Assembly: GCA_017621815.1 (NCBI GenBank)
Contig: JAGASK010000052.1
Location: forward strand, 248,001 to 312,000
Direction: 5' to 3'
Source of the DNA: Lachnospiraceae bacterium
Lineage (GTDB): Bacteria; Bacillota; Clostridia; Lachnospirales; Lachnospiraceae
Length of the DNA: 64,000 nt
The notes under the pieces are model-generated. The model saw only the letters and a program-made list of their open reading frames with translations. It searched no databases and was not told where the DNA came from. This document shows, piece after piece, positions 18,896-27,881 of this stretch. Every line of letters starts with the position of its first letter. Positions within the stretch are counted from its first letter, which is position 1. The position numbers and the translations under genes are program-made.

Positions 18896-20158
18896 CTATT
18901 TTTCCTTACGCACACGGAGTAAATCATATTGCTCCGCCATTCCTCCCAGTTCTACATAAAGCACCTGCTGGGGGTGAGGGGCGCTTTCCACGCTCTCGCC
19001 TTCCTGAGTTGTCATAGACAGCACCTTTACCGGCACGTTTCTGCCGTCAGGCTTCATAATCTCAATTTCATCTCCTACACAGAACTTATTTCTCTGTTCA
19101 ATTCTTACCATGGTAATGCTGTCAAACCCTTCAGGAAGTTCTCCTGCCCTTTCCGCAGCTTCTTCCACAATTCCAAGATAAATATATTCATTGACATAAG
19201 TATTGGAATCATAAATCTGCGTATTCTCATCCGGTTTTCCAAAATAAAAACCGGTAGTAAACTGACGGTAGGTACATTTGGAAATTTCAGACTTATACCA
19301 TTCCATATTTTCACGGTATTTTTCTTCAGATTCCAGATAATCATCAATGGCTTTTCGGTAAGTCCTCGCAACCGCTGCCACATAAAGGGCTGTTTTCATG
19401 CGTCCTTCTATTTTGAAGCTGTCTATTCCCGCCGCAATCATCTCGGGAATATGCTCTATCATGCACAAATCTTTAGAATTAAAGATATAGGTTCCTCTTT
19501 CATTTTCATATACAGGCATATATTCGCCCGGTCTTGTTTCCTCAACCACCGCATATTTCCACCTGCAGGGATGAGTACAGGCTCCCTGATTGGCATCCCT
19601 TCCCGTAAAATAGTTACTGAGAAGACACCTTCCCGAATAAGAAATACACATGGCGCCGTGAATAAAACTTTCTATTTCCATATCTTCAGGAATTTTTTTT
19701 CTGATTTCCGCAATTTCCCTTAAAGACAATTCCCTGGCGGAAACAACTCTTTTTGCCCCCTGCCGGTACCAGAACAAATAAGTCATATAATTAGTGTTAT
19801 TGGCCTGGGTGGAAATATGAATATCTATTTCGGGGCAGATTTCCCGTGCCAGCATAAACATTCCCGGATCTGAAATAATCAGTGCATCCGGCTTCATTTC
19901 CTTCAATTCCCTGAAATATCCGGCAGCTTCCTCTATATCATTATTATGAGCCAGAATATTGGCAGTCACATGCACCCTTACTCCATGCTGATGGGCAAAT
20001 TCAATTCCCAAAGCCATATCTTCCTTTGAAAAATTCCTGGCCTTGGCCCGGAGACTGAAAGCCTCACCGCCTATATATACTGCATCTGCTCCGAATAAAA
20101 CCGCCGTTTTCAAAACCTCCAGGCTGCTTGCCGGAATTAAAAGTTCTGGTTTTCTCAT
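18896..20158 (-). CDS. U32 peptidase-family protein, probable tRNA hydroxylation protein TrhP
   Basis: U32-family protein. The start [19 protein letters not shown] and the motif [20 protein letters not shown] are diagnostic, including the conserved cysteines of [21 protein letters not shown] shown here in part. In Bacillus and E. coli the TrhP members of this family are required for 5-hydroxyuridine formation in tRNA, and a TrmR-like methyltransferase gene lies directly upstream, so this role is likely. I start at 20158 (site AAAGGTG); an alternative in-frame start is at 20212. The C-terminal domain has a barrel-like segment ([20 protein letters not shown]). Confidence 0.88.
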   Translation of the reverse strand: MRKPELLIPASSLEVLKTAVLFGADAVYIGGEAFSLRAKARNFSKEDMALGIEFAHQHGVRVHVTANILAHNNDIEEAAGYFRELKEMKPDALIISDPGMFMLAREICPEIDIHISTQANNTNYMTYLFWYRQGAKRVVSARELSLREIAEIRKKIPEDMEIESFIHGAMCISYSGRCLLSNYFTGRDANQGACTHPCRWKYAVVEETRPGEYMPVYENERGTYIFNSKDLCMIEHIPEMIAAGIDSFKIEGRMKTALYVAAVARTYRKAIDDYLESEEKYRENMEWYKSEISKCTYRQFTTGFYFGKPDENTQIYDSNTYVNEYIYLGIVEEAAERAGELPEGFDSITMVRIEQRNKFCVGDEIEIMKPDGRNVPVKVLSMTTQEGESVESAPHPQQVLYVELGGMAEQYDLLRVRKEK

Positions 20159-20240
20159 TTTCTGCACCTTTCTTCCTTTTTCTTCCATCTTTCCCCATCT
20201 ACTACATGACAACTGAAAACTCTTTTGAGCGCTCTTTCCA

Positions 20241-20885
20241 TTATCGTATGCGTACGCTGACTGTCACTCCGTCGCCTACAGGAAGTATGTCTGTCTGCAA
20301 AGCATCATTGTGCTTCAATTCATATAAATAATCCCGCATCCTGGTGTGAATGGTTCTGTTTCTTCTTGTCACTGCATACCGGGACTCCATCACGTCTCCG
20401 TCCTGCAGTACATTATCCGATATCAGAATGCCGCCTTCAGGAAGCAGTCTTAGAATATCAGGGAGAAAATGAATATACTGCCCTTTGGCAGCGTCCATAA
20501 AGATCATATCATACGGCCCTGAAAGCTCCTTTAAAATTTCTGCAGCATCGCCTTCCAGAAGTGTAATCTGCTCTTCTTTTCCTGCCTTTTTAAAGTTTTC
20601 CCTTGCAATGGGAATTCTTTTTTCATACTTTTCTATAGTGGTAATCCTGCAGTTTTCCGGTCCGTACTCGCTCATCAACAACGCAGAAAAACCAATGGCC
20701 GTTCCTACCTCCAGAATGTTTCCCGGCTTCTTCATCGCAAGAAGAAGCTTTAAAAGGCTCTGCATCTGTGGTCTGATAATCGGTACATTGGTTTTAAGGG
20801 CATATTGCTCCAATTCATTCAAAAAAGGGGTATTTCCGGTATCAAAGGAACTAATAAACGTGCTGATTCTTTCTTCCGTAATCAT
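20241..20885 (-). CDS. O-methyltransferase, TrmR-like (tRNA 5-hydroxyuridine methyltransferase)
   Basis: Class I SAM-dependent methyltransferase of the COMT-like family, 214 aa. The SAM site is ILEVGTAIGFSALLM, the acidic motif is MIFMDAAKGQY and a metal-binding segment is ISDNVLQDGDV. Bacillus YrrM (TrmR) has this size and methylates 5-hydroxyuridine at tRNA position 34; there too it neighbours U32 proteins and an MltG gene. The same neighbours here (MltG-like upstream, U32 downstream) support the TrmR call over a small-molecule methyltransferase. The start overlaps no other gene, and the MltG-like gene ends 17 bases away. Confidence 0.85.
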   Translation of the reverse strand: MITEERISTFISSFDTGNTPFLNELEQYALKTNVPIIRPQMQSLLKLLLAMKKPGNILEVGTAIGFSALLMSEYGPENCRITTIEKYEKRIPIARENFKKAGKEEQITLLEGDAAEILKELSGPYDMIFMDAAKGQYIHFLPDILRLLPEGGILISDNVLQDGDVMESRYAVTRRNRTIHTRMRDYLYELKHNDALQTDILPVGDGVTVSVRIR

Positions 20886-20902
20886 AAAAATACTCCTCTT
20901 TA

Positions 20903-21409
20903 TTATTCTGTCATTCCTTCTGTATTTTCCATTCCGGCATCCTCACTTTGTTCAGTTCCGGTCTCAGTGTTTTCACCGTTTTCCGTATCATCTCCCACAT
21001 TTTCCGCAGTATTGCTGCTTCCGGCTTCCGTACTTTCCGGTTCCTCTGTGGGCGTAGACATTATTTCCAGCATTTCTTCGGCAGTCATACTGGTATTCAA
21101 ATCATAAATTCCCGGAAGAATCTCTCCATGATACGCAGATAACAATTCCTGTATCACAAACAGCTTTGCATCTTCAATCAGGCCCTTTTCCTGCAGCATC
21201 TCTGCAATTTCCTTAATATCCGCATCCTGAGCAATACCTACGGTAATCGTTCTTCCGCCTGATACCGAAACCGGTTTATCCGCAAAGACCCTGTATCCGA
21301 AATCATACGCTGTCGTAGCGCTCCGGAACACAAACATTACAACCGCTGCTATTACAATCACTTTAATGATTGTCTCAATAACAGCGCCTACCAGATATTT
21401 TCCATTCAT
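20903..21409 (-). CDS. Short MltG-like membrane protein lacking the catalytic domain
   Basis: 168-aa protein with an N-terminal membrane segment (residues about 8-30), then a LysM-like YceG/MltG N-domain (ITVGIAQDADIKEIAEMLQEKGLI, written here only in outline, followed by LPGIYDLNTSMTAEEMLEIM). The sequence then changes into a low-complexity acidic tail rich in E, T, G, N and S. Full MltG transglycosylases have about 350 residues with a catalytic glutamate domain; nothing of it remains. The synteny is that of MltG, next to the TrmR-like gene. It could be a regulator or anchor, or a decayed enzyme. Confidence 0.75.
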   Translation of the reverse strand: MNGKYLVGAVIETIIKVIVIAAVVMFVFRSATTAYDFGYRVFADKPVSVSGGRTITVGIAQDADIKEIAEMLQEKGLIEDAKLFVIQELLSAYHGEILPGIYDLNTSMTAEEMLEIMSTPTEEPESTEAGSSNTAENVGDDTENGENTETGTEQSEDAGMENTEGMTE

Positions 21410-21439
21410 AAGCCACCACGCCTTTCTGCTGTTAAGCGG

Positions 21440-21769
21440 TTATTCAAAATCTACCTTTTCCGTAATATAAAGTGTTATTTCCTGCATCATCCTGCAAAAA
21501 GCAAGCTCCGCCCTTAAAAAATCATCCACAAGCGGGTCTTCCCTGAATTTTTCATATTCCTGCTCAAAAGCATCCATTTTATCAAAAAGCTCATCCTGAT
21601 GTGTAGTATTCTGAATTTCAAAATTCCTTCTTCGGAATTCATTTACTTTCTGATATTGTTCCGGGTGTTTCTTTAATTTTTCCCGCTGGTCATAGTATTT
21701 TTGATAAATATCCGTTTCTTTAATTGATTTCACAAATTTCAGCATTGCATTTTCTAATTTGTCATCCAT
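21440..21769 (-). CDS. YlbF family regulator
   Basis: 109-aa mostly helical protein of the YlbF/YmcA family. It contains VKSIKETDIYQKYYDQREKL and a central FRRRNFEIQNTTHQD segment, then FEQEYEKFREDPLVDDFLRA. In Bacillus YlbF, YmcA and YaaT form a complex that influences RNase Y and development. It follows the RNase J gene with a 15-base gap, so an RNA-decay role fits the context, but this is inference from family and neighbours. No membrane segment or signal is present. Confidence 0.85.
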   Translation of the reverse strand: MDDKLENAMLKFVKSIKETDIYQKYYDQREKLKKHPEQYQKVNEFRRRNFEIQNTTHQDELFDKMDAFEQEYEKFREDPLVDDFLRAELAFCRMMQEITLYITEKVDFE

Positions 21770-21784
21770 ATCGCAGTCCCCCTA

Positions 21785-23506
21785 TTAAACCTCCATGATA
21801 ATAGGCAGAATCATAGGCCGGCGCTTAGTTTTTTTCCAGACGTATTCGCCAAGAGAATCCTTTATGGAGCTTTTCAGTTTGCCCCAGTCTGTAACTCCCC
21901 TTAAAAGGCAGCCGTCCACTGCCTCATTCACTACAATTCTGGCTTCATCCATCAGTTCATCTGATTCTCTTACATATACAAATCCTCTGGAAACAATGTC
22001 CGGACCGGAAATCAATTCATCGGTTGCACCGTCAAGTCCCAGAACTACAATTAAAATACCATCCTCTGCCAGGTGCTGTCTGTCTCTTAATACAATATTT
22101 CCCACATCGCCTACGCCAAGTCCGTCTACCAGAATATCCCCTACCGGAACTTTTCCCGTAACCGCTGCTTTTTCGTCTGTCAATTCCAGCACATCTCCTG
22201 ACTGCAGGATAAAAATATTTTCCTTGGGCATTCCCAGTTCTTTTGCTATTTTTGCCTGCGCAATCAAATGCTTATATTCTCCATGCACGGGAATTGCATA
22301 TTTGGGATGTACCAGCGTATAAATCAGCTTAATTTCTTCCTGGCAGGCATGTCCGGATACATGGACATCCTGAAAAATAACATCGGCTCCCTTCACCAGC
22401 AATTCATTGATAACATTCGTAACAGCCTTTTCGTTTCCGGGAATCGGATTTGACGAAAAAATAACGGTATCATGGGGGCCTATGGAAATCTTCTTATGAT
22501 TATTCTCCGCCATACGGCTTAATGCCGCCATGCTTTCTCCCTGGCTTCCCGTAGTAATTATTACTGTTTTCTCATCAGGATAGTTTTTAAGCTGTTCTAT
22601 ATCAATCAAAGTCTGGTCCGGTATGCTCAGACACCCCAGATTAGTGGCTACATCAATGATATTCACCATGCTTCTGCCCTCCACCACGACCTTACGGCCG
22701 AATTTATAGGCAGAATTAATAATCTGCTGCACCCTGTCCACGTTAGATGCAAAGGTAGCAATAATAATACGCGTATTTTTATGCTCTTCAAACAGGGCGT
22801 CAAAGGTCTTTCCCAGGGTACGTTCCGAGGGAGTAAATCCCGGGCGCTCCGCATTGGTGGAGTCACACATAAGCGCAAGCACGCCTTTTTTTCCAAGCTC
22901 CGCAAAACGCTGCAAGTCAATGGCATCGCCGAACACCGGCGTATAATCCACTTTAAAGTCTCCTGTATGCACCACTATACCTGCCGGAGAATAAATAGCA
23001 AGAGCTGCCGCATCCACTATACTGTGGTTTGTTTTAATAAACTCCACCCGAAACTGCCCTAAATTAATGGACTGCCCGAACTTAACCACCTTGCGTTTTA
23101 CATTGTTAATCAGGTTGTGCTCCTTCAGCTTATTTTCAATTAATCCCATGGTAAGTCTGGTAGCATAAATGGGCACATTAATATCCTTGAGCACATAAGG
23201 CAGGGCTCCGATATGGTCCTCATGCCCATGGGTAATCATAAATCCTTTTACCTTTTCAAGATTATTCCTCAAATAAGTAATATCCGGAATAACAAGGTCG
23301 ATTCCGAGCATATCATCCTCAGGAAATGACAAGCCGCAATCCACCACAATAATACTGTCTTCGTACTCGAAGGCAGTAATGTTCATGCCAATCTGTTCCA
23401 GACCGCCCAGCGGAATCACCTTAAGTCCGGAACTTCTTTTTTCTTCAATTTTTTTCAATAAAATTTCCTCCAAATTCCGAGTAATACCTGCAGAATTTTG
23501 CTTCAT
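21785..23506 (-). CDS. Ribonuclease J
   Basis: Metallo-beta-lactamase/beta-CASP ribonuclease with endonuclease and 5'-3' exonuclease activity, 573 aa. The metal motif is THGHEDHIGALPYV, the beta-CASP motif region includes IIATFASNVDRVQQI, and HVSGHACQEEI and HPKYAIPVHGEYKHL supply the later histidines; the C-terminal domain follows. It has its own likely promoter in the 139-base gap upstream. The YlbF gene follows. A second RNase J paralogue is common in Firmicutes, so I do not choose between rnjA and rnjB. Confidence 0.95.
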   Translation of the reverse strand: MKQNSAGITRNLEEILLKKIEEKRSSGLKVIPLGGLEQIGMNITAFEYEDSIIVVDCGLSFPEDDMLGIDLVIPDITYLRNNLEKVKGFMITHGHEDHIGALPYVLKDINVPIYATRLTMGLIENKLKEHNLINNVKRKVVKFGQSINLGQFRVEFIKTNHSIVDAAALAIYSPAGIVVHTGDFKVDYTPVFGDAIDLQRFAELGKKGVLALMCDSTNAERPGFTPSERTLGKTFDALFEEHKNTRIIIATFASNVDRVQQIINSAYKFGRKVVVEGRSMVNIIDVATNLGCLSIPDQTLIDIEQLKNYPDEKTVIITTGSQGESMAALSRMAENNHKKISIGPHDTVIFSSNPIPGNEKAVTNVINELLVKGADVIFQDVHVSGHACQEEIKLIYTLVHPKYAIPVHGEYKHLIAQAKIAKELGMPKENIFILQSGDVLELTDEKAAVTGKVPVGDILVDGLGVGDVGNIVLRDRQHLAEDGILIVVLGLDGATDELISGPDIVSRGFVYVRESDELMDEARIVVNEAVDGCLLRGVTDWGKLKSSIKDSLGEYVWKKTKRRPMILPIIMEV

Positions 23507-23549
23507 GGCGGATAACCGTCCTCTGAAAGCAATGATTCTTTAAGCCGTC

Positions 23550-23579
23550 ATTATACTTCCCCGTTTTTCCGACGCGCAA
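23550..23579 (-). promoter_or_regulatory. Probable promoter of the RNase J gene
   Basis: On the reverse strand TTGCGC and TATAAT are 18 bases apart, ending about 44 bases before the RNase J start. It lies in the only sizeable gap of the housekeeping block. Confidence 0.5.
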
Positions 23580-23645
23580 AGCCACTGCCTCAGGTTAATT
23601 CCGTCAATCAAATTCCATTCAACAGGAACTACATCCTTTTTATTA

Positions 23646-23900
23646 TTATTCAATTTCAATATCTTCAAGCAAATTTTCAAATACGGCTGCAACCGCAGAC
23701 AGCTCCGTATCATCTTCCACGATTTCGTAGATGCTTTCCGTATCTTTTCCTTCAGAGATTTCCTTTAAAATAAAGGCATCGGAATCTCCTTCTTCTTCCT
23801 CTGTTACTAAAATATAGTGTCTGCCGCCTACCTTTGTCTGTTCAAGTACATAAAACCAGGCAGTTTCTTCTCCCTCCAAAGCAAATGCTATCTTTTCCAA
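23646..23900 (-). CDS. DUF1292 domain protein
   Basis: 84-residue acidic protein of the DUF1292 (YrzB) family, with the typical FALEGEETAWFYVLEQTKVGG-type core and many Glu/Asp residues. The function is unknown. It starts with TTG after AAAGGGA. Its place between RuvX and the RNase J gene matches the conserved Firmicutes order IreB-RuvX-DUF1292, which supports both the family assignment and expression as part of that operon. Confidence 0.85.
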   Translation of the reverse strand: MEKIAFALEGEETAWFYVLEQTKVGGRHYILVTEEEEGDSDAFILKEISEGKDTESIYEIVEDDTELSAVAAVFENLLEDIEIE

Positions 23901-23919
23901 TTTGACAACTGTCCCTTTC

Positions 23920-24348
23920 TTACTTTTTTAAAGCGCGAGAATCAAGAAATCCCTGCAAAATAAACACTGCTGCAATTTTATCCACATGTTCCTTCCTGTT
24001 TTCCCTCCGGATTCCTGCTTCCATCATAGCCTTGTCCGCAGCAACCGTAGTCAGTCTCTCATCCCACATATGAACCGGAAGTCCCGTACGTCTCTCAAGC
24101 TTATCCTTAAATTCCAGTGTAAGCTCAGCTCTGTCTCCAAGAGTATCATTCATGTTTTTAGGAAGCCCCAGTACAATTTCCTCAACCTGGTATTCCAGAA
24201 TCAGTTCTTCAATTCTGGCAAGTGTCTGACGCAATTTATTCTCATCTTTTCTTCTGATTATTTCTATTCCCTGAGCGGTAATTAACATAGGGTCACTGAT
24301 TGCCACACCCACTGTTTTCGCTCCGAAATCCAGTCCCATTATTCTCAT
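23920..24348 (-). CDS. ruvX: Putative pre-16S rRNA nuclease / Holliday junction resolvase RuvX (YqgF)
   Basis: RNase H-fold nuclease of 142 aa. The conserved beginning [18 protein letters not shown] carries the first catalytic aspartate; [15 protein letters not shown] holds the second acidic residue, and [12 protein letters not shown] with the terminal [15 protein letters not shown] completes the signature. In E. coli YqgF is needed for 16S rRNA 5' maturation. It lies between the IreB and DUF1292 genes, 14 and 19 bases away respectively, in one operon. Confidence 0.93.
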   Translation of the reverse strand: MRIMGLDFGAKTVGVAISDPMLITAQGIEIIRRKDENKLRQTLARIEELILEYQVEEIVLGLPKNMNDTLGDRAELTLEFKDKLERRTGLPVHMWDERLTTVAADKAMMEAGIRRENRKEHVDKIAAVFILQGFLDSRALKK

Positions 24349-24362
24349 ATCTTATTTTCAAT

Positions 24363-24623
24363 TTACTTCCAATGATTATTCTTAATGTAATCTGTCAGCA
24401 GTTCCTCCACCAGTTCATCGCGTTCCACCTTCATAATAAGGCTTCTCGCATTGCGGTAGCTTGTAATATAAGTAGGATCCCCTGACATAATATATCCCAC
24501 AATCTGGTTCACCGGATTATAACCCTTTTCGGTTAATGCCTGGTAAACCTCTTCTAATATTTTCTTTACACTGTTATTATCTGTTTCCACTTTAAAAAAT
24601 TGTGTATTTCCCAAATCCTGCAT
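24363..24623 (-). CDS. IreB family regulatory phosphoprotein
   Basis: 86-residue protein matching the IreB/YrzL family: [20 protein letters not shown], then [20 protein letters not shown] and the tail [16 protein letters not shown]. In Enterococcus IreB is phosphorylated by the PASTA kinase IreK and tunes cephalosporin tolerance. I start at ATG 24623 (AAGGGG eight bases upstream) instead of the GTG at 24632. It is followed by ruvX and a DUF1292 gene, the conserved order. Confidence 0.9.
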   Translation of the reverse strand: MQDLGNTQFFKVETDNNSVKKILEEVYQALTEKGYNPVNQIVGYIMSGDPTYITSYRNARSLIMKVERDELVEELLTDYIKNNHWK

Positions 24624-24702
24624 AAATCGCACCCCTTATTTGTCTAACCCTATTAAATCTTATCTTACCCTATTTCGGCATAAAATTCAATGATATTTAA
24701 GC

Positions 24703-26079
24703 TTAAGTCTGCTGCCTGTCAAAAAGAAGGATATCAGGCTGTAAAAATTCACCAAATACACCGTGTATTATCTGCCCCGACAACGATTCATCTGCAGGCA
24801 GGGCAGCTTTGATATACTCCTTACTGTGTCCAATCTGATACTTTCTTCCGTTTATTATTTTTTCTTCTTCAAACAGAATAGAAGTGTCCTTATGTATATG
24901 AGCCTCCCTGTATGCAAGAGACATCTTCTCCTCAAGCGTCATCAGTTCATTGCTCCGCAAAGTCTTTATATTTTCCGGAACCTGATTTTCCATTGCTGCT
25001 GCCACAGTGCCTTTTCTCATAGAATATTTGAAAATATGCATTTCATAAAAACCTGTTTTTTGAAGGAACTCCCGGGTAACCGCAAATTCTTCTTCTGTTT
25101 CTCCGGGGAATCCCACTATTACATCGGTGGTCACCGCAGGCTTCTTAAAATATTTTCTTAAAATACATACCTTTTCATAATATTCCCCGGCTGTATATTT
25201 TCTATTCATCCTCTTCAGCACCGAATCACATCCGCTCTGCAGCGACAGGTGAAAATGCGGGCAGAATTTTTCACAGGAGGCCAAAGCCCCCGCAAATTCT
25301 TCCGTTATAATCCTGGGTTCCAGCGAACCCAGCCGGATACGCTCAATTCCTTCCACCTCATTAATTTTACCAATCAAAGAAAGCAGCCTTTTATAAGGAA
25401 AGGGTTCCCCTGAAGGCACAGCTTTAATCCCATCAAAATCAAGCCCGTAAGAGCTTAAATGAATTCCCGTAAGCACCACTTCCTTATATCCGTTTCCGGC
25501 AAGATTTTGCACTTCTTCAAGAATTTCTTCTTCGCTCCGGCTCCTTACCCTCCCCCTGGCATAAGGTATGATACAATAAGAGCAAAACTGATTACAGCCA
25601 TCCTGGATTTTAATAAAAGCTCTGGTATGCTCTGCAGTATGCTGCAGCATCATTGATTCATATTCATTTGTCTGGTTAATGTCTATCACTGACTTTCCGC
25701 AAAGTGTTTTATCATTGCCTTTTTCTTTCTCCCTCTGCGCAAGAAATTCCTCCAGTATAGGTACCAAATCCTTCTTGCGGTTATTTCCCACAGCCAGATC
25801 AATGCTTTCATCCTTCAGCGCTTCTTCTTTTCCCGTCTGCACATAACATCCTACTGCTACCACCACAGCATCCGGATTCATTTTTTTTGCCCTGTGAAGC
25901 ATCTGCCTGCTCTTTCTGTCCGCAATATTAGTAACGGTACAGGTATTTATAACGTAAATATCGGCCTGTTCATCAAATGGTACAATTTTATAGCCTTTTT
26001 CTTGTAACATTTGTTGCATAACATCCATTTCGTATCCATTTACTTTGCAGCCGAGATTATGTAATGCTACACTTTTCAT
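24703..26079 (-). CDS. mtaB: tRNA ct6A/t6A37 C2-methylthiotransferase MtaB
   Basis: Radical-SAM methylthiotransferase that modifies t6A37 to ms2t6A. The N-terminal domain begins VALHNLGCKVNGYEMDVM, with further cysteines in INTCTVTNIA and VAVGCYVQTG for the auxiliary cluster. The radical-SAM motif is DGCNQFCSYCIIPYARG (CxxxCxxC), and a TRAM-like tail ends the protein. I start at ATG 26079, which has GGAG nine bases upstream; a frame opening at 26091 is less likely. It diverges from the HPr-like gene. Confidence 0.93.
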   Translation of the reverse strand: MKSVALHNLGCKVNGYEMDVMQQMLQEKGYKIVPFDEQADIYVINTCTVTNIADRKSRQMLHRAKKMNPDAVVVAVGCYVQTGKEEALKDESIDLAVGNNRKKDLVPILEEFLAQREKEKGNDKTLCGKSVIDINQTNEYESMMLQHTAEHTRAFIKIQDGCNQFCSYCIIPYARGRVRSRSEEEILEEVQNLAGNGYKEVVLTGIHLSSYGLDFDGIKAVPSGEPFPYKRLLSLIGKINEVEGIERIRLGSLEPRIITEEFAGALASCEKFCPHFHLSLQSGCDSVLKRMNRKYTAGEYYEKVCILRKYFKKPAVTTDVIVGFPGETEEEFAVTREFLQKTGFYEMHIFKYSMRKGTVAAAMENQVPENIKTLRSNELMTLEEKMSLAYREAHIHKDTSILFEEEKIINGRKYQIGHSKEYIKAALPADESLSGQIIHGVFGEFLQPDILLFDRQQT

Positions 26080-26112
26080 GTTATTCTCCATTTTTTTTGT
26101 GTTGTTTTATCA

Positions 26113-26141
26113 TTGACTTTTCCCCCCGAATCCTTTACTAT
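26113..26141 (+). promoter_or_regulatory. Probable promoter of the HPr-like gene
   Basis: TTGACT and TACTAT are separated by 17 bases; the start codon follows about 40 bases later, after AAGGAGG. A TATACT at the right also fits as a -10 but gives a 20-base spacer. Confidence 0.5.
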
Positions 26142-26181
26142 ACTAGCATGAAGGTATGAAAAATTTAAGGAGGTAATTACA

Positions 26182-26412
26182 ATGAAAACAGTACAGATTT
26201 CATTAAATTCTATCGACAAGGTAAAATCTTTTGTAAACGATATTACAAAATTTGATTATGACTTTGATTTAGTTTCCGGAAGATACGTAATTGATGCTAA
26301 ATCCATTATGGGTATCTTCTCATTAGACTTATCCAAGCCTATCGATTTAAATATCCATGCAGAAGAAAACGTAGATGACGTTTTAGCTGCTTTAAAGCCT
26401 TACATGATTTAA
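26182..26412 (+). CDS. HPr-like protein without the catalytic histidine
   Basis: 76-residue protein with the HPr fold. The Ser46 region is kept as DAKSIMGIFSLDLSKPI, matching HPr and Crh. The normal GIHARPA active site is replaced by NSIDKVKSFV, so the phosphorylatable His15 is missing and it cannot carry phosphate from PtsI in the usual way. It is therefore more likely a Crh-type regulatory partner (HPr kinase/CcpA) than a transport component; this is inference. The ribosome site AAGGAGG is strong, suggesting high expression. A terminator follows after about 120 bases. Confidence 0.82.
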   Translation: MKTVQISLNSIDKVKSFVNDITKFDYDFDLVSGRYVIDAKSIMGIFSLDLSKPIDLNIHAEENVDDVLAALKPYMI

Positions 26413-26478
26413 TGAACAAACAGGTCAGCCGATTGATATCAAGGCTGACGCGTGGCTAATGCCACAGCACAACATATG

Positions 26479-26511
26479 CAATAGAAAGCGCTCTCTGCGA
26501 ACTTTCTATTG
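26479..26511. repeat. Dispersed hairpin repeat, copy 2
   Basis: CAATAGAAAG pairs exactly with CTTTCTATTG (26479-26488 and 26502-26511) across a 13-base loop. The CATGAATT tail of copies 1 and 3 is absent. It lies in the 3' region of the HPr-like gene, before the terminator. Confidence 0.7.
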
Positions 26512-26529
26512 TTATCAGCAAGATTTTTA

Positions 26530-26560
26530 AACGGCACATTTATTGTAATGTGCCGTTTTT
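26530..26560 (+). terminator. Terminator after the HPr-like gene
   Basis: AACGGCACATT pairs with AATGTGCCGTT around a short loop and is followed by five T. The stretch 26413-26529 before it holds two small hairpins (GTCAGCC/GGCTGAC and GTGGC/GCCAC) and the dispersed repeat. Confidence 0.88.
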
Positions 26561-26672
26561 GTTACAATAAGCCGGTTTGCAAAGCACAGCAGCATCTGTT
26601 CATGTCAGCAGACTTTTTCCGCTTCCGGCACTGTTTGGCGGACTGCTGCATAATTTCCGGCTTCACCGGAAA

Positions 26673-27860
26673 TTATCTTTCATAATTCACCACAATAACT
26701 TCATCCGTATCCAGGGCTGCCTGCACCAGTTCATCAATCTTTTCTTCCAGATTCTGTTCATGACGTTTAATAATATTCAAATTCGGTTTAGTAACAGGAT
26801 GCTTGGCCACAAAAATTGTACAACAGTCCTCATAAGGGAGAATAGAAGTTTCATAAGTTCCTATTTTTTCGGACACATCCACAATCTCCATCTTATCAAA
26901 GCCAATCAAAGGCCGGAATACAGGCAGAGTGCACACTTCATTGGTAACGGCAAGAGACTGGACGGTCTGCGAAGCAACCTGACCGATGCTTTCACCCGTA
27001 ATAAGTGCCAGACATTCCGTATCCTTTGCTATTTTTTCCGCAATCTTCATCATGTAACGCCTCATAATAATAGTCAGCTCATCATGAGGACATTTATCAT
27101 AAATATAAAGCTGGATATCCGTAAAATTAATCACATGAAGGTAAATAGGCCCGGTATATCTGGAAACCTGTTTTGCCAGATCAACTACCTTCTGCTTTGC
27201 GCGGTCACTGGTATATGGGGGCGCATGAAAATAAACCGCATCGATTTTGACTCCTCTTTTGGCAACCATATATCCCGCAACGGGGGAATCAATTCCTCCT
27301 GACAATAAGAGCATGGCCTTGCCGTTGCTTCCGACAGGCATTCCTCCGGGGCCCGGAATTGTTTCGGAATATATATATATCTTTTCCCGGATTTCCACAT
27401 TTAAAAGCACATCAGGCTGATGCACATCCACCTTAAGTTCAGGAAAAGCATCCAGAAGGACTCCTCCCAGTTCCACGTTCAGTTCCATGGAATTTAAGGG
27501 ATAATTTTTCCTTGCCCTTCTTGCCTGTACCTTAAAGGTAATATTCTTATCGGGATATACCTCATCCATATACTTAACTATGGATTCACCTAATTTTTCA
27601 AAGCCCTCGTCCTCCACATGAACCACCGGACAAATTCCTGAAATGCCGAATACTGTCTTTAAGTTGTCCACTGTCTCGTCAAAGTCAAATTCAGACAGTG
27701 CCTCCACATAAATTCTTCCCGGGGTACGGGTTACACAAAATTCACCCTCACAGCGCTTCAGCGCATATTTTACCTGTTTTACAAGGGCTTCTTCAAAAAG
27801 ATATCTGTTTTTTCCTTTTACACCGATTTCTGCATATTTGATTAAAAAAGCTGAAAACAT
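26673..27860 (-). CDS. thiI: tRNA 4-thiouridine synthase ThiI
   Basis: Adenylates U8 of tRNA and transfers sulfur to make 4-thiouridine; also used in thiamine thiazole synthesis in some bacteria. Parts: an N-terminal ferredoxin-like/THUMP region and the PP-loop domain with LLLSGGIDSPVAGYM. There is no C-terminal rhodanese domain, so sulfur would be delivered by a dedicated cysteine desulfurase, as in Bacillus (NifZ). The desulfurase gene lies just upstream on the same strand. I start at ATG 27860 (GGAG six bases upstream), matching the family start FLIKYAEIGVKGKN. A 119-bp tandem repeat separates the pair. Confidence 0.95.
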   Translation of the reverse strand: MFSAFLIKYAEIGVKGKNRYLFEEALVKQVKYALKRCEGEFCVTRTPGRIYVEALSEFDFDETVDNLKTVFGISGICPVVHVEDEGFEKLGESIVKYMDEVYPDKNITFKVQARRARKNYPLNSMELNVELGGVLLDAFPELKVDVHQPDVLLNVEIREKIYIYSETIPGPGGMPVGSNGKAMLLLSGGIDSPVAGYMVAKRGVKIDAVYFHAPPYTSDRAKQKVVDLAKQVSRYTGPIYLHVINFTDIQLYIYDKCPHDELTIIMRRYMMKIAEKIAKDTECLALITGESIGQVASQTVQSLAVTNEVCTLPVFRPLIGFDKMEIVDVSEKIGTYETSILPYEDCCTIFVAKHPVTKPNLNIIKRHEQNLEEKIDELVQAALDTDEVIVVNYER

Positions 27861-27881
27861 ATCTACTCCATTTCTGTTCAC

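Noticed and set aside
23540-23653. 37-codon frame after the DUF1292 gene that could be a frameshifted tail or small gene
   Set aside because: It starts at a TTG without a ribosome site and contains the probable -10 and -35 of the RNase J gene, so it is more likely non-coding.
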